Notes: generated by a model not told the origin, from the letters alone. 64,000 nt of DNA from Lophium mytilinum (GCA_010093605.1 MU004187.1:191383-255382), one strand, 5' to 3'; numbered from the stretch's first letter, positions 28,742 through 39,716 are shown. Numbers and translations: made by a program.

Positions 28742-31700
28742 ATGGCTCCCTTGGATATACGTGACCCGTTCGGGGGCCACCGGGAGCTAGGTACGGGCGC
28801 ACTGATCGGAATTCTCACGGGCGTTGGGCTTGCCATACTAGGTCTTCTGGTTGGCCTTACATGGCTCCTTGTCAGAGCTGTCAAAACTCACAAACGGCTG
28901 CTTGCAGACCTTGAACAGAGAGGAGTCAATATAGCTCGTCCACGTATGGCCGAGAGCAGCCATACGCTTATTACGAGGCCTCGCGCAGTTTTGAGACGCA
29001 ACTCTTTCCTTCCGTTCAACTCGCAATCCGGATGGGGTGCACTTCCATCACACGAGACGATCCCAAATCCTGTGCCTCCACCACCTCTTCCACCACAATC
29101 AGTGACAACGCTGAGGTCCACGAATCATGACAAACGGGTCAGTCGTCTATCGTGGCCCTTTCCAGGGCGCAGAAAGTCCGGTCGCGCTTTGCAGCTCAAA
29201 CGAATTCGAGTGGCGCCCCTATCAGCAATCGTCGAAAGTCCAAAGGCATCTCCTCTGGTACCAATCTTGAATGGACCTATACAAGGACGTTCGTCAGCGT
29301 CCGTAGGAACTAAAAGCCGGCCAAGCTCCGACCAGTCACTTCTCAAACACCATCCAGCTCTACGTAGCAACTGGGAAGGAAACTACGCAGGAGCGAGCTA
29401 TCATAAAGACGATTCGAATAGTCAGGCGACAGATCCACAGGCCATCACTCTAGCAAAGCGCTACGGACCGAACAGGTCTAAGTCGGTCGCGGCAATTCCT
29501 GTGAACGACTCATCGAATCCGCCGACCAGCTTCGACCGTCCCAGACTACACCAGAGGTCCATGAGCCTCGGCAGTCAAGCGTCTGGGCTTGCGCCAGATG
29601 CTCCAATGCCACCATTGCCACTAGAAGTCGCGCGAATCAGATCGGAGGCAAAGCGCAAAAGTCTGCTTGCGCGCAGCCCCTCTCGCTTTTCTGTCTCTAG
29701 CTTTGAATCCGCTGGAAGCTCGATCCTCGCTACCCAATCCAGTCCAATCGTCAAACAAAACAATCTCCATCTGCAAAAAGTGACAAAAAGGCACTCGGTC
29801 TGTCTTGGACCACGGCCTCCCCGAGACACGCTTACGCTTCATGGACGTAGCCCACGTTTCTCTCAAAGCTCTATCAAGAGCAACGTGGCGCATTACAGTG
29901 TTACAACAACGCCGTCCAGTAAGCGACACTCTACTGCGTCTAATAAGCGACACTCTGTGGTTGAGGGTATGACATCGAGAGAGAACAGCGGCAATCTTCG
30001 GACTATCGCAAACTCCAGATCATCAGACTCAGCACGATGGAAACGAGCTTCACTCGCATCGCCGGCAAGTAGCACTCTTACCGTGCGAAGTATGACAACT
30101 CCAAGACGGCATTCTGGAATCACGGTCACGGCTTTTGGATCACCTCAGGAGCGAAGAAAGACTTCAGCTCTTCGCGATGTCTCAGGGAATCAGGGCCCGC
30201 CAACGCGGCAGCTATCTCAAGCTTCAACTCAGGCCTCATCAACACGCAGCAGCAACGGCAACCCCTTTCAATGGGACCCTGCGCCTCTCCTATCTGGAAA
30301 ACCTTCTGCACTGAAAGGCAGTCCTAGTGCGCGAAAGGGCCATCGAAGGCAGAATTGCGTACGCATATCACTCGCACCTACAATACTCGGACCTCCATGC
30401 AGGTCGCCTAGCCCTTGTCCTTTGATTATGAATGACATTCAGGAGGAATCTCCCGACACTTCTCAAAAGGCAGCCCCACATTCCGTCGGCATTGGCTTCT
30501 CAAATACAAGATCTCTTCCGCGACCACCAAGCGCGTCGGTCTTTGCCCCAGATCTAAAACTGAATCCTTCATTCCGAACATCACTCACTCCAAGCTCACC
30601 AACTCTATCGCTGACGACTTACCGTATGCAAATTGCAGAGTCTCCACATCTTGATCAGTATAAGAACCACTGGAACAGTACTCGCGACTCGAGCCGATTG
30701 AGTACGGGCTCAATATCAAGCATCCCGGCATTCCCCAGTCCGTGTCATGACATCGGATCCATTCGTAGTATAGCAGAGCCCCCACCTACGTTCGCGTTCT
30801 CGAGACCATCCAATGAGTACGTGCAGGAAATCAGGATGCCAGACTCTCCAGTCGCTCCATCATCAGCATTTGACTCGGCCATTCCAGATTCGACATCCTT
30901 GCAAAGAATGCCGGAGCAAGTCGAGAAATACAATCCTGATGCACCACATCTTGGGTTCTCAAAAGCAGCTATCAGCTCACCAACACAGTTCTATTCGCTT
31001 TTCACGCCCGCTTCTGATGATCACTTTTCGAGTTTGTGTAGTGGTAAAAAACGTGGCAGAACTCCATCAGACTCTCCTCCATGTTCGCCAAAGACTGTGC
31101 GACCCCATGCATTCCTACCGATATCCGCCACTCGGCCTCCAGTTGTATTGGATTCGGCAGAACAGCCTTCTCTGGGAGATGGATTATTACTCGATACCAT
31201 TGACCCAGCACTTCTGAGCAGAGATATCTTCACCAGCCCCGCCAGTGGGATAAGTAGAAGTTTGTTAAACTCCCCAAATTGTAATACCACACATAGTGCT
31301 CGCGGGTGGGACCAATCACCCGTATCTACCATCCTCGATCCACTTCTTGAAAACGCATTTCTTTCCCAGCCCCGTACATGGTCTACACCCCCTAAGCTAG
31401 CACCCTTGACTTACGTACGATCACATGCGCGCTCGCAATCCGCACTCCAACCCCCAGCGTTTCGTCCACAATCCCCGCTCAACTTCAATCTCAATCTAAG
31501 TCTTGACCATCCTGCAGCTTCTAGCAACGAAGCCCCCGAATCACCGACATCAGCGTATTCCTCTCCATCTGCCACAGCTCCATCGTCTCCGCGTCCTGCG
31601 CACGCCTCACTCCCTGGGGCTCTACCTTCGAAACCTACTCGACTCTCTCAAACCACCATCCCAACACTCTCGCCTACTCCCATGGGCCCCCGCGCCAGTC

Positions 31701-32461
31701 CACCAAAAAACCTCCGTCGCACCGTCGCCGAGTTGCGCCGCATGAATTCGGACGCGGAGAGGGGCGGTCGTGGGGAACGGCGGTACCTACGCTTAGGGCG
31801 CGAGGCGAGTCTCCCGGGTTTGAGCGCGGTTGGCGATGATAGTCTATGGGATGATAGTGTGCTGGAGGCAGAAAGGCAAATGTCAGACGTGCATGAAAAC
31901 TGGGAAGACGCGATCATCACTGAAGAAGCAGATACTGAGACTGGTGGCGAGGGTGACCAGACTTTCATTGATATCGGGGACTCGAAAGGCGATGTCCAAG
32001 CCAACGGAATGATCAACGGTCTTCCAGAACCTGACTTTGATCTTGATGCTAGTATTCTCTCGAAGTCATTCTACGGCAACGACGCCCAGGAAAATCGGTC
32101 TAGCTCCGTTTGGGAAGACGGCGAGCGCTTCTGGCACTCAACGCCACCGCGCCCACGCGAGGCGCAGACTCCTACCCCGTCGCCATCGCCGGTAGCGAAG
32201 CCGGAACCACTTCGAGTAAACGTAACCCAGAAGCGTGCGAGTAGGAAGTCGTTTGTTGTAAGGCCTGACGATGGGGATACTGATGCTGGCGCCGATGCCG
32301 GGGTCACTGGTGGAAGCAAGAAGAGGGTGTGTAGAGTGAGGGGAAGTGCCAACGAAGTAAACGCGTCGAATGGGTTCGCCAGGGTGAGTATACAGATCCA
32401 GCCGCCGAGTGAGAGGGGGACGCCGGGGAGTTTGTATGATGCGCAGGGGTTTTTGAGGTAG
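28742..32461 (+). CDS. Large single-pass membrane protein with disordered Ser/Pro-rich tail
   Basis: The single-exon 1239-residue product starts at an ATG in good context (CGACATGG). One transmembrane helix sits near the N-terminus at about residues 18-46 (ALIGILTGVGLAILGLLVGL). A basic segment (RAVKTHKRLLADLEQRG) follows it. More than 1,100 residues of low-complexity Ser/Pro/Arg-rich sequence follow, with many RRxS-like sites that could be phosphorylated, for example KRHS at about 395-410. The end is more ordered and acidic (LDASILSKSFYGNDAQENRS). Such proteins are frequent in Pezizomycotina and have no known function. The type I-like topology, with a short outside end and a large cytoplasmic part, is inferred from the positive residues after the helix. 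Confidence 0.75.
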   Translation: MAPLDIRDPFGGHRELGTGALIGILTGVGLAILGLLVGLTWLLVRAVKTHKRLLADLEQRGVNIARPRMAESSHTLITRPRAVLRRNSFLPFNSQSGWGALPSHETIPNPVPPPPLPPQSVTTLRSTNHDKRVSRLSWPFPGRRKSGRALQLKRIRVAPLSAIVESPKASPLVPILNGPIQGRSSASVGTKSRPSSDQSLLKHHPALRSNWEGNYAGASYHKDDSNSQATDPQAITLAKRYGPNRSKSVAAIPVNDSSNPPTSFDRPRLHQRSMSLGSQASGLAPDAPMPPLPLEVARIRSEAKRKSLLARSPSRFSVSSFESAGSSILATQSSPIVKQNNLHLQKVTKRHSVCLGPRPPRDTLTLHGRSPRFSQSSIKSNVAHYSVTTTPSSKRHSTASNKRHSVVEGMTSRENSGNLRTIANSRSSDSARWKRASLASPASSTLTVRSMTTPRRHSGITVTAFGSPQERRKTSALRDVSGNQGPPTRQLSQASTQASSTRSSNGNPFQWDPAPLLSGKPSALKGSPSARKGHRRQNCVRISLAPTILGPPCRSPSPCPLIMNDIQEESPDTSQKAAPHSVGIGFSNTRSLPRPPSASVFAPDLKLNPSFRTSLTPSSPTLSLTTYRMQIAESPHLDQYKNHWNSTRDSSRLSTGSISSIPAFPSPCHDIGSIRSIAEPPPTFAFSRPSNEYVQEIRMPDSPVAPSSAFDSAIPDSTSLQRMPEQVEKYNPDAPHLGFSKAAISSPTQFYSLFTPASDDHFSSLCSGKKRGRTPSDSPPCSPKTVRPHAFLPISATRPPVVLDSAEQPSLGDGLLLDTIDPALLSRDIFTSPASGISRSLLNSPNCNTTHSARGWDQSPVSTILDPLLENAFLSQPRTWSTPPKLAPLTYVRSHARSQSALQPPAFRPQSPLNFNLNLSLDHPAASSNEAPESPTSAYSSPSATAPSSPRPAHASLPGALPSKPTRLSQTTIPTLSPTPMGPRASPPKNLRRTVAELRRMNSDAERGGRGERRYLRLGREASLPGLSAVGDDSLWDDSVLEAERQMSDVHENWEDAIITEEADTETGGEGDQTFIDIGDSKGDVQANGMINGLPEPDFDLDASILSKSFYGNDAQENRSSSVWEDGERFWHSTPPRPREAQTPTPSPSPVAKPEPLRVNVTQKRASRKSFVVRPDDGDTDAGADAGVTGGSKKRVCRVRGSANEVNASNGFARVSIQIQPPSERGTPGSLYDAQGFLR

Positions 32462-33059
32462 TCGAAGGGAATATGGTCGCTGATAGGGGGTGTGTTCATC
32501 ACAGTCATTTAGTTTTTCCTCAGTCGCTTAATCGTAATGCCTTGGTCTTAAGACAATTTTTGGCAAAGTGACTTGGTTACTGGCCTTGTTTCCTTTGTTG
32601 GTTTAGATAGCGCGTGCCTAGCCAACGCTCAGAGCCCTCATCCATGTGAAGGGTTGAGGGCACCAGAATGATCATAGGCCCGCATCACATACCTGACTAG
32701 CATCTTAGGAAATTTTAGTTCATCTACGTCTTTCCATCCACCCAAGTTCACCATCCTGAACGAAATAGATATACAAGAGTCAAGGTATACCCATGACTGT
32801 TCAGTGCTATGTACACCCCTCGCTCGGCGGCAAACTCCTATCACACACCTATGCCGTTCTCTATAGTATTATCAAAGATCGACATCTGGAGTTGCAACCC
32901 CTTATCAAGTCAGCCGCTTTCTTGAAATGCCACCCACAAGAATTGAGACACATCATGGTATGTCCGAATACCGTCTCTGTAAGTCCGGTTGTTTAAGTTT
33001 CGCAAAAAGTTCATTCCCTGCTTACCATGATTTCGCAAGAGAGCGATTCATTGAGCACT
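32462..33059. other. Convergent 3' region, no gene seen
   Basis: About 600 bp lie between the stops of two convergent genes. No motif was recognised. Confidence 0.55.
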
Positions 33060-35198
33060 CTAGAGCTCCTCTTCCATATCATATAGATTTGAGGATCCAA
33101 AATCACCCAGATCATTGAAGATGGAGTAGTCTGGAGCCGCCGTAGGTTCCCTGAGAAACTCATTCCAGAAATCCGGATTTACCCCTGCGGAAGTTTCAGG
33201 AAGGTAGGCGTTATCCTGGATCTCATCGGAGGGAGCTACGCTGTTCTCGGGAAACCAAATGTAGTCAACACACCCAGGAGGAGTATCCCATCCAGCGGCT
33301 TCGCTAGTATTGGCCACTGGGTCAACGGGATGAGCAATGACTGGAGAATATGGTTGGTTTAGGCCTAATGCTGGCTGAATGTTGGTTGTCTGAATGCTCG
33401 CTGGCTGAATGTTGGTTGCTTGAATGCTCGCCGGCTGAATATTTGCGAGATAAGTGAGGGGAGACACAGCTGGAGCAGCCGATTGGTGCTGGGCCTTCCC
33501 ATGTGGAATGTTACGAGTTGCCGACGGTGAATCAATGTCGATAGGCGAGTCCCGACGAAGGATTGGTGCATTGCCTATGCTCACATCGTTCTCGAAGGGT
33601 GTAGATGATTGAGGATGCAACTTCTTCGCCCTCGGTTTCGGCGGCGGCTCTGAGGCCTTCTGCGTCTGCGGAGCAAGAATGGTAGGTGTTGCAAGGTTTT
33701 CCTCAGCCTGTGCGTTCATTCCAACTGGCTGGGCTGCGATTGTTGGTATGATTGTTGCCACCGAGTTTCCGAAATGGTCCACATTGTGGGTTGATGTGAC
33801 TATCGAAGCTGCACCAGAGCCAAGTCCATTTCGTGGGACCAGTTGCAGCGTCGGATTGTTTGTATTGGGATGAACCAGTGGTGCTGCAGTTTGCAGGGGA
33901 GGTAACATTGTAGACTGTGCCTGTGTGGGATGTCCTATGTATGCTGCAAATGAGCGAATCCCAAGAGCTGCAGCTTCTCCATACTCTTGAGTCATATCAG
34001 GCTCAACATAAGTTTGACGCGGTTTATCCTCCTTGGGCGCCTTGCGATTGTTGTTGTTTTTTCGATTGCTTTCTTTGCGGCGGCGCCATTCGATTGGTGT
34101 ATTGACAAACTGCTTGATCACTTTATCGCCGGTGTCTCCCTTAAGAACATCCTCGCAGACCATCTTTTCCTTCTTCAGCGCGTAGTATATTTACAAGACT
34201 CGGTCTGCACAGGATAATTCTCGGTCCGGCTTACTGCCTAATCTGGAGGTCCCGCACGGTTTGTCCAATGTCAGGTCAAGGGTCTTGTCAGCGAGAAAGA
34301 ATCCCTCTTTACAGAGAGTCAACATCTCTTCGACAAGCTCGTGACACGCAAGCTGAAGTTCCTCTACAGTAAAGTAAGGTTTCTGGACGAAATGTTCGCG
34401 GCCCTTGCTGGTGGGATTGTCCTTAACATCCGATTGATCAGTCATACCCTGGTAGAAGAGGTTGACGATCTTCAATCTATCTGCTTCTATCTCAACGATT
34501 GTCGGATCATCTGTACAAGGTATCCACGGTAGTCTGCAAATATTATCTCGACGCCATCTCCGAGCCTCGTCGAGATCCGCGAAACGGTTGGCAAAAGGAG
34601 GGAAAACGCTTGCCGCAGTTTTAGAAGCTAGGGTAGTTAGAGAGATTGGTGCGTGCTGGATAGCTGGGTCGGTGTGAGCGGCAGGGTCTGTCCGGGAACT
34701 TGCGGTGGTTTGGAACGTTCCGGTCGGTATGGCTCCCTGGACCTCCGTCGAGTCGAGTCCATGATGCATAGACGCAACCATATTTGAGTTTGTGGCGGTA
34801 TGGGACGAGGCTGCTGTATTCAGCATTTGACTCGGTCCAAGGCGCTGGGTGTGCAGATAGCCAGGATCCATCTGCTCATGGTAAACCTGAGACTGATCTT
34901 TCAATTCTGTTCGGTACCCTGTCCGTCCTTCCTCGTGCTCGTCTACTTCATTCTCGTTCGTAGAATGAGCCGATGAGAATCTGGTGTTATATAGCTGTGA
35001 GATGTTTTTTTCGATCGGCTCCGCCTGGGTAGCGTGCGCCCTGATTGAGGTCGGAATGTTGATCGATATTGCTTGGAGGGCTCTCCCTTGGGACGGTATT
35101 TCCATCCTCGTACCCTGGTCACTAAGTCGGGACTTTTTGCGAACTTGCTCGCTGGGAAGCAATTCCTCGACCTCTCCAAAGCTGCGCTTAGGCGCCAT
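33060..35198 (-). CDS. FamB: intronless paralogue of FamA/FamC with an in-frame stop
   Basis: This is an unrecognised family member of about 712 codons in one frame (MAPKRSFGEVEE start, GRALQAIS motif). Its core aligns with FamA: FADLDEARRWRRDNICRLPW, ACHELVEEMLTLCKEGFF, YYALKKEKMVCEDVL and FVNTPIEWRRRKESNRK. It also has the AALGI motif (EAAALGIRSFAAYIG). None of the three coding introns of FamA and FamC is present; the sequence runs straight through all three sites. A TAA at 34193-34191 interrupts the frame at RVL/IYYALK, where FamA has Lys. Downstream the frame is open for 376 codons, holds conserved sequence and ends in an acidic tail (YDMEEEL). A repeat based on TNIQPASIQ lies at 33365-33450. 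It could be a pseudogene, a truncated protein, or read through. Confidence 0.65.
33365..33450 (-). repeat. In-frame tandem repeat in FamB
   Basis: Three degenerate copies of a unit encoding about 9-10 residues (NIQPASIQ-type) lie in tandem in the disordered tail of FamB. FamA and FamC lack the repeat. Confidence 0.8.
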
Positions 35199-35210
35199 GG
35201 CGTCGGTCTG

Positions 35211-35375
35211 CTAACATCTAACATCTCAGGTTAGAATATGATGAGGAGGTGGTGTGAATATAATTGGGGTTAAGACAAAAGGGTATATCGGGTCCAAAAG
35301 AGAACAGGAAGCTCTGAGTGGTGTAGGGAAAGAGTGAAGATGTGCCCGAGCTTCGAAACAAGTGGAGCAACTTAC
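35211..35375 (-). other. Probable 5'-leader intron of FamB
   Basis: Reading the minus strand, TCTTG/GTAAGT at 35376-35371 is a consensus donor. A branch-like TTCTAACC precedes the acceptor GATGTTAG/CAGACC at 35211, 13 nt before the ATG. The 165-nt interval is pyrimidine-rich. FamC has a similar arrangement (39716-39518) with a similar post-acceptor sequence (ACCGCG). Confidence 0.55.
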
Positions 35376-35540
35376 CAAGAGGGACTGATCTGTTTTAGGC
35401 GCTGGAATCTATGAGAGCGAGCGTAACGAGTCTTGAAGAGATTGGTTGTGGTGTTGGTGGAAGAGCTTGGTGTGAAGAGTTTGGTGGGGGGGTTGGTGGG
35501 AGGAGGTTGATGGGAAGGTTACGCGTAGGAGTTGGTGATC

Positions 35541-35548
35541 CTTTTATA
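35541..35548 (-). promoter_or_regulatory. TATA-like box of FamB
   Basis: The minus strand reads TATAAAAG about 165 bp upstream of the proposed leader-intron donor, followed by a pyrimidine-rich leader. Spacing is compatible with a core promoter. Confidence 0.4.
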
Positions 35549-37294
35549 GTTCAAGTGCAGGCCGCATAAATATCATCTATTAGTGAATCGAAGTAGGCTG
35601 AAGGGCACTGGCGTGCGCGACTGATGCTTCTCTGAGCATTCACGTCCTCGATTCTTCGGGATATATAAAGAGCTTGATTCCATTGTATTCCACAGTATCA
35701 CTCTATGCTGTCATCCACTTACCAACTTCAACGAGTCAGAGAAACTGGCTCGGTCAATTTGCTAGGATCAACCAACTAATGGAAGCTGGTTTCAAGTTGG
35801 GTCGATCAACTTAAAAACATCTCACAGCTAATGGAAATCGGTTTGCGTCTTTGTTTCCAAGTATTTGAGGATAAGTATGAGAGTTCAATGTGCCAAATGA
35901 TGTTGATGATCATCATTTGGAAAAGACGAGCAGCACCAACTAAGAGAGATGAAGAAGAGAATCTTCGAACATGGCGATGAAGTATCCTGAGCTTCGAAAC
36001 AATCAATACCGCAAACTTCGATAGATAATCAGCTAGATCCTATTGAATGGAATCTTAATGCATTGCATCACCCTCTGACCCTCTTGAAGTGATTTTTTCC
36101 CTTGTGTAGTTGGAGCATTAGGCGGCGTTGCTGGATCGAGGGAATCGCAGCCGAGAGGCCGCCGAAAGAGTGAAGGAGATCGATGAGAAAGCAAGCTCAA
36201 AGGCCAGGCTGAGCGCCTCTAAAGGAAATAAAGCTGACTCTTCTATAGATTTGCTGGTTGGTTGCTGTTTGACTGCTGCATCTAGACGTATAGCTTCGAG
36301 GAAGATAAGAAATTTCGCGTCTCCCCTTTGCCTGTTTGTCCTCCAACGAGGTAGCTTCTCTAACTAGATTCAACTGAAATCAAGCCATTGCCTGAAGGAA
36401 CTATCAAGATCTTGAAGCATTAAGATAGCGATAAATTCTATGAGTATCAGCACGTCGTCAATGAAACCAATTCGATGCCCAACTGCTGATTCCTTAAGAT
36501 GTTAACACCTCTTTTCAGCGGCCACTTTCAATCCCGCTGAAAAGATCTGCTGAAAGTGATACTTGAAGCCCACAATGTTTGATCAGGTGACGAAGAGTTT
36601 GCACGACAGCTGACAAGTCTATGTGGGGACAAGCTGACGCGCTCTCTGCTTGCATCTCTCAAACGCATCTCATCTCAAGTTTCGGCCCCTATGGAGCTGC
36701 TAAAGTGTAGCTTTCCGACGCGTATCTTTGCGCCTTGTATCCGTATTCTAGGGCGAAGTGCCGCCTTTGACGCGTCGCAAGATGCTTGCAATACTAGAGG
36801 AGGGTCTCGCAATACCTTGGCGCTGTCCTTCCTGACTGGGCTATGAGAGAAGCAAATGAAGTGTTTAAAAGTCAGCGTGTTTTAGATGGAGAGTGCTGAG
36901 AGAGTGAGCAAGTGCTTAGTGCGGAGATGTTGAGCACGGACCAGATAGCTCCCCTCTGCCTTCAGGGGCCTCGACATCAACACGATCTTTACAGCCATGA
37001 CGTAGTAGTGCTCCGCCATAACCTGAGAATTAAAGTATTAACATGAGGGTTTTTCCTAGTTCTAATCTAAGCTAAGAGGATTTCCGGGAGGTCTCCGTAT
37101 CTGAGTATACAATATAGACATAGACCAGGAGACATCGCCATGTCCTTTTCCAGGGTTTTTAAACAACAATTAAAGAATCACACGCATCGGCACACGTTAT
37201 TGTAAGCAAAAGAGAGATGCAACACGCATGCAACAAAAATCAACAAGAGCCATCCAAGCACCGCAGCTGTAAACTTGCCCAGCTTCTCCAAAGT
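35549..37294. other. Intergenic between FamC and FamB, no gene seen
   Basis: About 1.7 kb between two tandem paralogues carries only short open frames without family motifs. No clear repeat was found by eye. Confidence 0.5.
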
Positions 37295-37477
37295 CTACAA
37301 CTCTTCGAAAAGGGAATCGATGTCCTCTTGGCTCATCACCCTAAATTCCAAAGCACCTTGGGACTGTCCGTCAGAACCCGAGAGCACCTCAGTTTCGAGG
37401 ATCTCTGACGATGGCTCGACAGTCAAAGAAGTTTCATGGGTTGAAATCGACTCTGCGTCTCCCAGCCAGTCATTTTG

Positions 37478-39463
37478 CTAGAATTGGGCATTCCCTGAGA
37501 GCCCAGCGTTGTCCCAAATTTGGAGTGGGGTGAATTGCGTCCCATAAATCGAAGACGGATCGAAAGACGCCTGTTCCGTTTGAGGTAGTAGTTCAGGGAG
37601 TGCATTATATCCAGTCGTGCCGTCCGAAACTGGGGTTAAATTATCTAGCATTGGTCGCGTGGAAGGGCTCAGAGTGAAGTCCGAATCTAGCTCTTCAGCG
37701 AATTGGCCCATCCTTGGAAGGATCATTTCTGGTGTGGTCGTGCCCGAGGTAGTCGGAACCTCGTTGAAGACGGTTTGAACAGATCGGGCTACCGGTTGTC
37801 GGACACCTAGAATGTGACTGCTCGATGAAGCGATGGGACTCGGGGACATTGGTGGCAACATGGTTTGCTCCGCACGCTTCCTAGGTTGCTTCGGTTGCGT
37901 GGTTGGCCTTCTAGCCTTGCCCTTCTTTGGATGCATAGATGGGGTTACGCCTGCGGCTGATGGTGGGGCATTTGCTGGGCCCAGCACCGGTTGCGCACCA
38001 AAGCTTGGAACAATGTGCGATGTGTTCATCTGGGGGCTGGGGATTTCAGTATCTGCATCGCCCCCGGGGGTCGCCACTTCGGGCGTGGCCAATGAAGCAT
38101 CTGGGTGTCCTGCGGAAGCGTCTATTTCCACACGAGGGCGATATGCATCGGGAACTTCAACCCCCAGGACTAGAAGGTTCCGGTAGGCTAGAGGTATATA
38201 TATTCCTAGTGCAGCCGCTGCGAGAGCCACATCGTTAAGCGGAGGCTCCGCTTTTGGTGGCGAATGCGGTATGACGGACGGGTTTGGGAGTACCACTTCC
38301 GTCTTGCCCGCGTTCCTTTGCCTGCCCTTCTCACCCCTTCGCCAGTTTTGGAGGCGGAACTTCTCTTTGTCCTATTGTAGATGTCAACTCATTTTCTTTA
38401 AACATGAACGAGGAGATTTCCGGAACTGACTCACCCGGCGACGAGCTATCGGAGCATTTACGAGTCTCTTCACATTGATATCTCCGCAAACAGCGATCAG
38501 GACCTCATCACAGAGGGTTTTCTCGTGCTAAACACAATATGGGTTAGTATGGAAGAAATAGAAAGACCGTGGCTGCACGTACCTTGAGAGCGTAACAGAT
38601 TTTCAGTAAGCGCATAAAGCAAGTGAGTTCGTTGTCTTTGAACTTCTTGACATCGCCAATTAGGCTCTCGTGTAGGCGACAACCTGTCTCGCACACCTCC
38701 AATGCTTCAAACTGTGTCCGCATTAGCTCTGACTCTTTAAGTCAGGGATTCAGAGAAGACCCACTAAGATTTCAATGGACGCGCCCTCAATGTCTTTTGT
38801 TGAATACTGCTGCATGATGACCATGCGCTTGTATCCCTCGCTGGTGACGGTATCTCTCACAGCAGACAGATCGGTGATATGATTGTAGATAAGTCTGACC
38901 CATGCTTCCATTTGGCCGCGGGCCTGATTGATAGTTACATCCGTTTCAGGTTTCAGGTATGGCTGCTGTCTCCTACTGTCCGCGCGCCAATCGAGACCTA
39001 GGCCAAAATCTTTGAAGTGACCTTGAAAGCCCGGATAGCCTGCTGGTGTTGAGGTTGGGATGGTGGCTACTGTCTCCTCTGGTTCATTTTCTACAACGTA
39101 GGGCTGGTGTTGGCGTGCTCCAAGAAGCTGAGCTTCATCTTGGATCGTCTGCTGGTGTGAGCCGGTCCAACCTCCCTCTACAGTTGCTGTCGTCGGCACT
39201 GTAGACGCGAAGCTGGAGAGTAAATATTCGCTGGCATTTGAGTATCTAGTGTCGGGGGATATAGAACGCTGTGGAGCGCCGTGTGGTCCTTCATGAGTAT
39301 TGACACGCGGCCCTCCTGAACTATTCACTGGTAGATCCTGCAAAGCTCGAAAGGAGTTTTGATTGCTGCCATTCATCTGTTGTGGCGCGGACAGAAGTAT
39401 CTTTTTCCGTTGTGGCTCTGTGCTCGTCTCGTTCTCGTTACCATTCAGCTTTCGCTTCAGCAT
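37478..39463 (-). CDS. FamC: third member of the FamA/FamB family
   Basis: Four exons are inferred: 39463-38765, 38711-38583, 38527-38435 and about 38365-37478, giving about 602 residues. Introns 1-3 fall at exactly the FamA positions, and exon 3 is 93 nt in both genes. The N-terminus is MLKRKLNGNENE with FRALQDLP. Core landmarks are FKDFGLGLDWRADSRRQQPY, ELTCFMRLLKICYALK, HEKTLCDEVL and LVNAPIARRR. The AALGI motif reads AAAALGIYIPLAYRNLLV. To keep the frame, intron 3 must end at the AAAG before 38365 and not at the TAG seven bases upstream. After the TAG (37480-37478) the frame stays open 60 codons to another TAG at 37297-37295, with acidic sequence ending EDIDSLFEEL. Function is unknown. 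Confidence 0.72.
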
Positions 39464-39517
39464 GCTGTCGAGTAGGAGAAAAGAGAGCGGAAGTCCCTGG
39501 CCGGAGCGTTCGCGGTC

Positions 39518-39716
39518 TGGTCGAAGTTAAGAATTGGTGCCTTGACAAGTAATAGTGTTGAGTTCGGGCGGTGGTGGAAATGAATGTGTGTATGTGGTGG
39601 AGATGGTAGTGAAGCAAGGTAGAAACAGAGCTAGCTTTAAAAGGGCGCATGAAAGGGCATAGGTAGTGAATGTGGAGTGGAGATACAATTCAGGGAATCG
39701 TGAAGATGTTACTTAC
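39518..39716 (-). other. Probable 5'-leader intron of FamC
   Basis: On the minus strand GGCA/GTAAGTAA (39717/39716) is a strong donor. CTTAACTTCGACCAG/ACC ends at 39518, about 54 nt before the ATG. The position is comparable to that in FamB. Confidence 0.5.
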
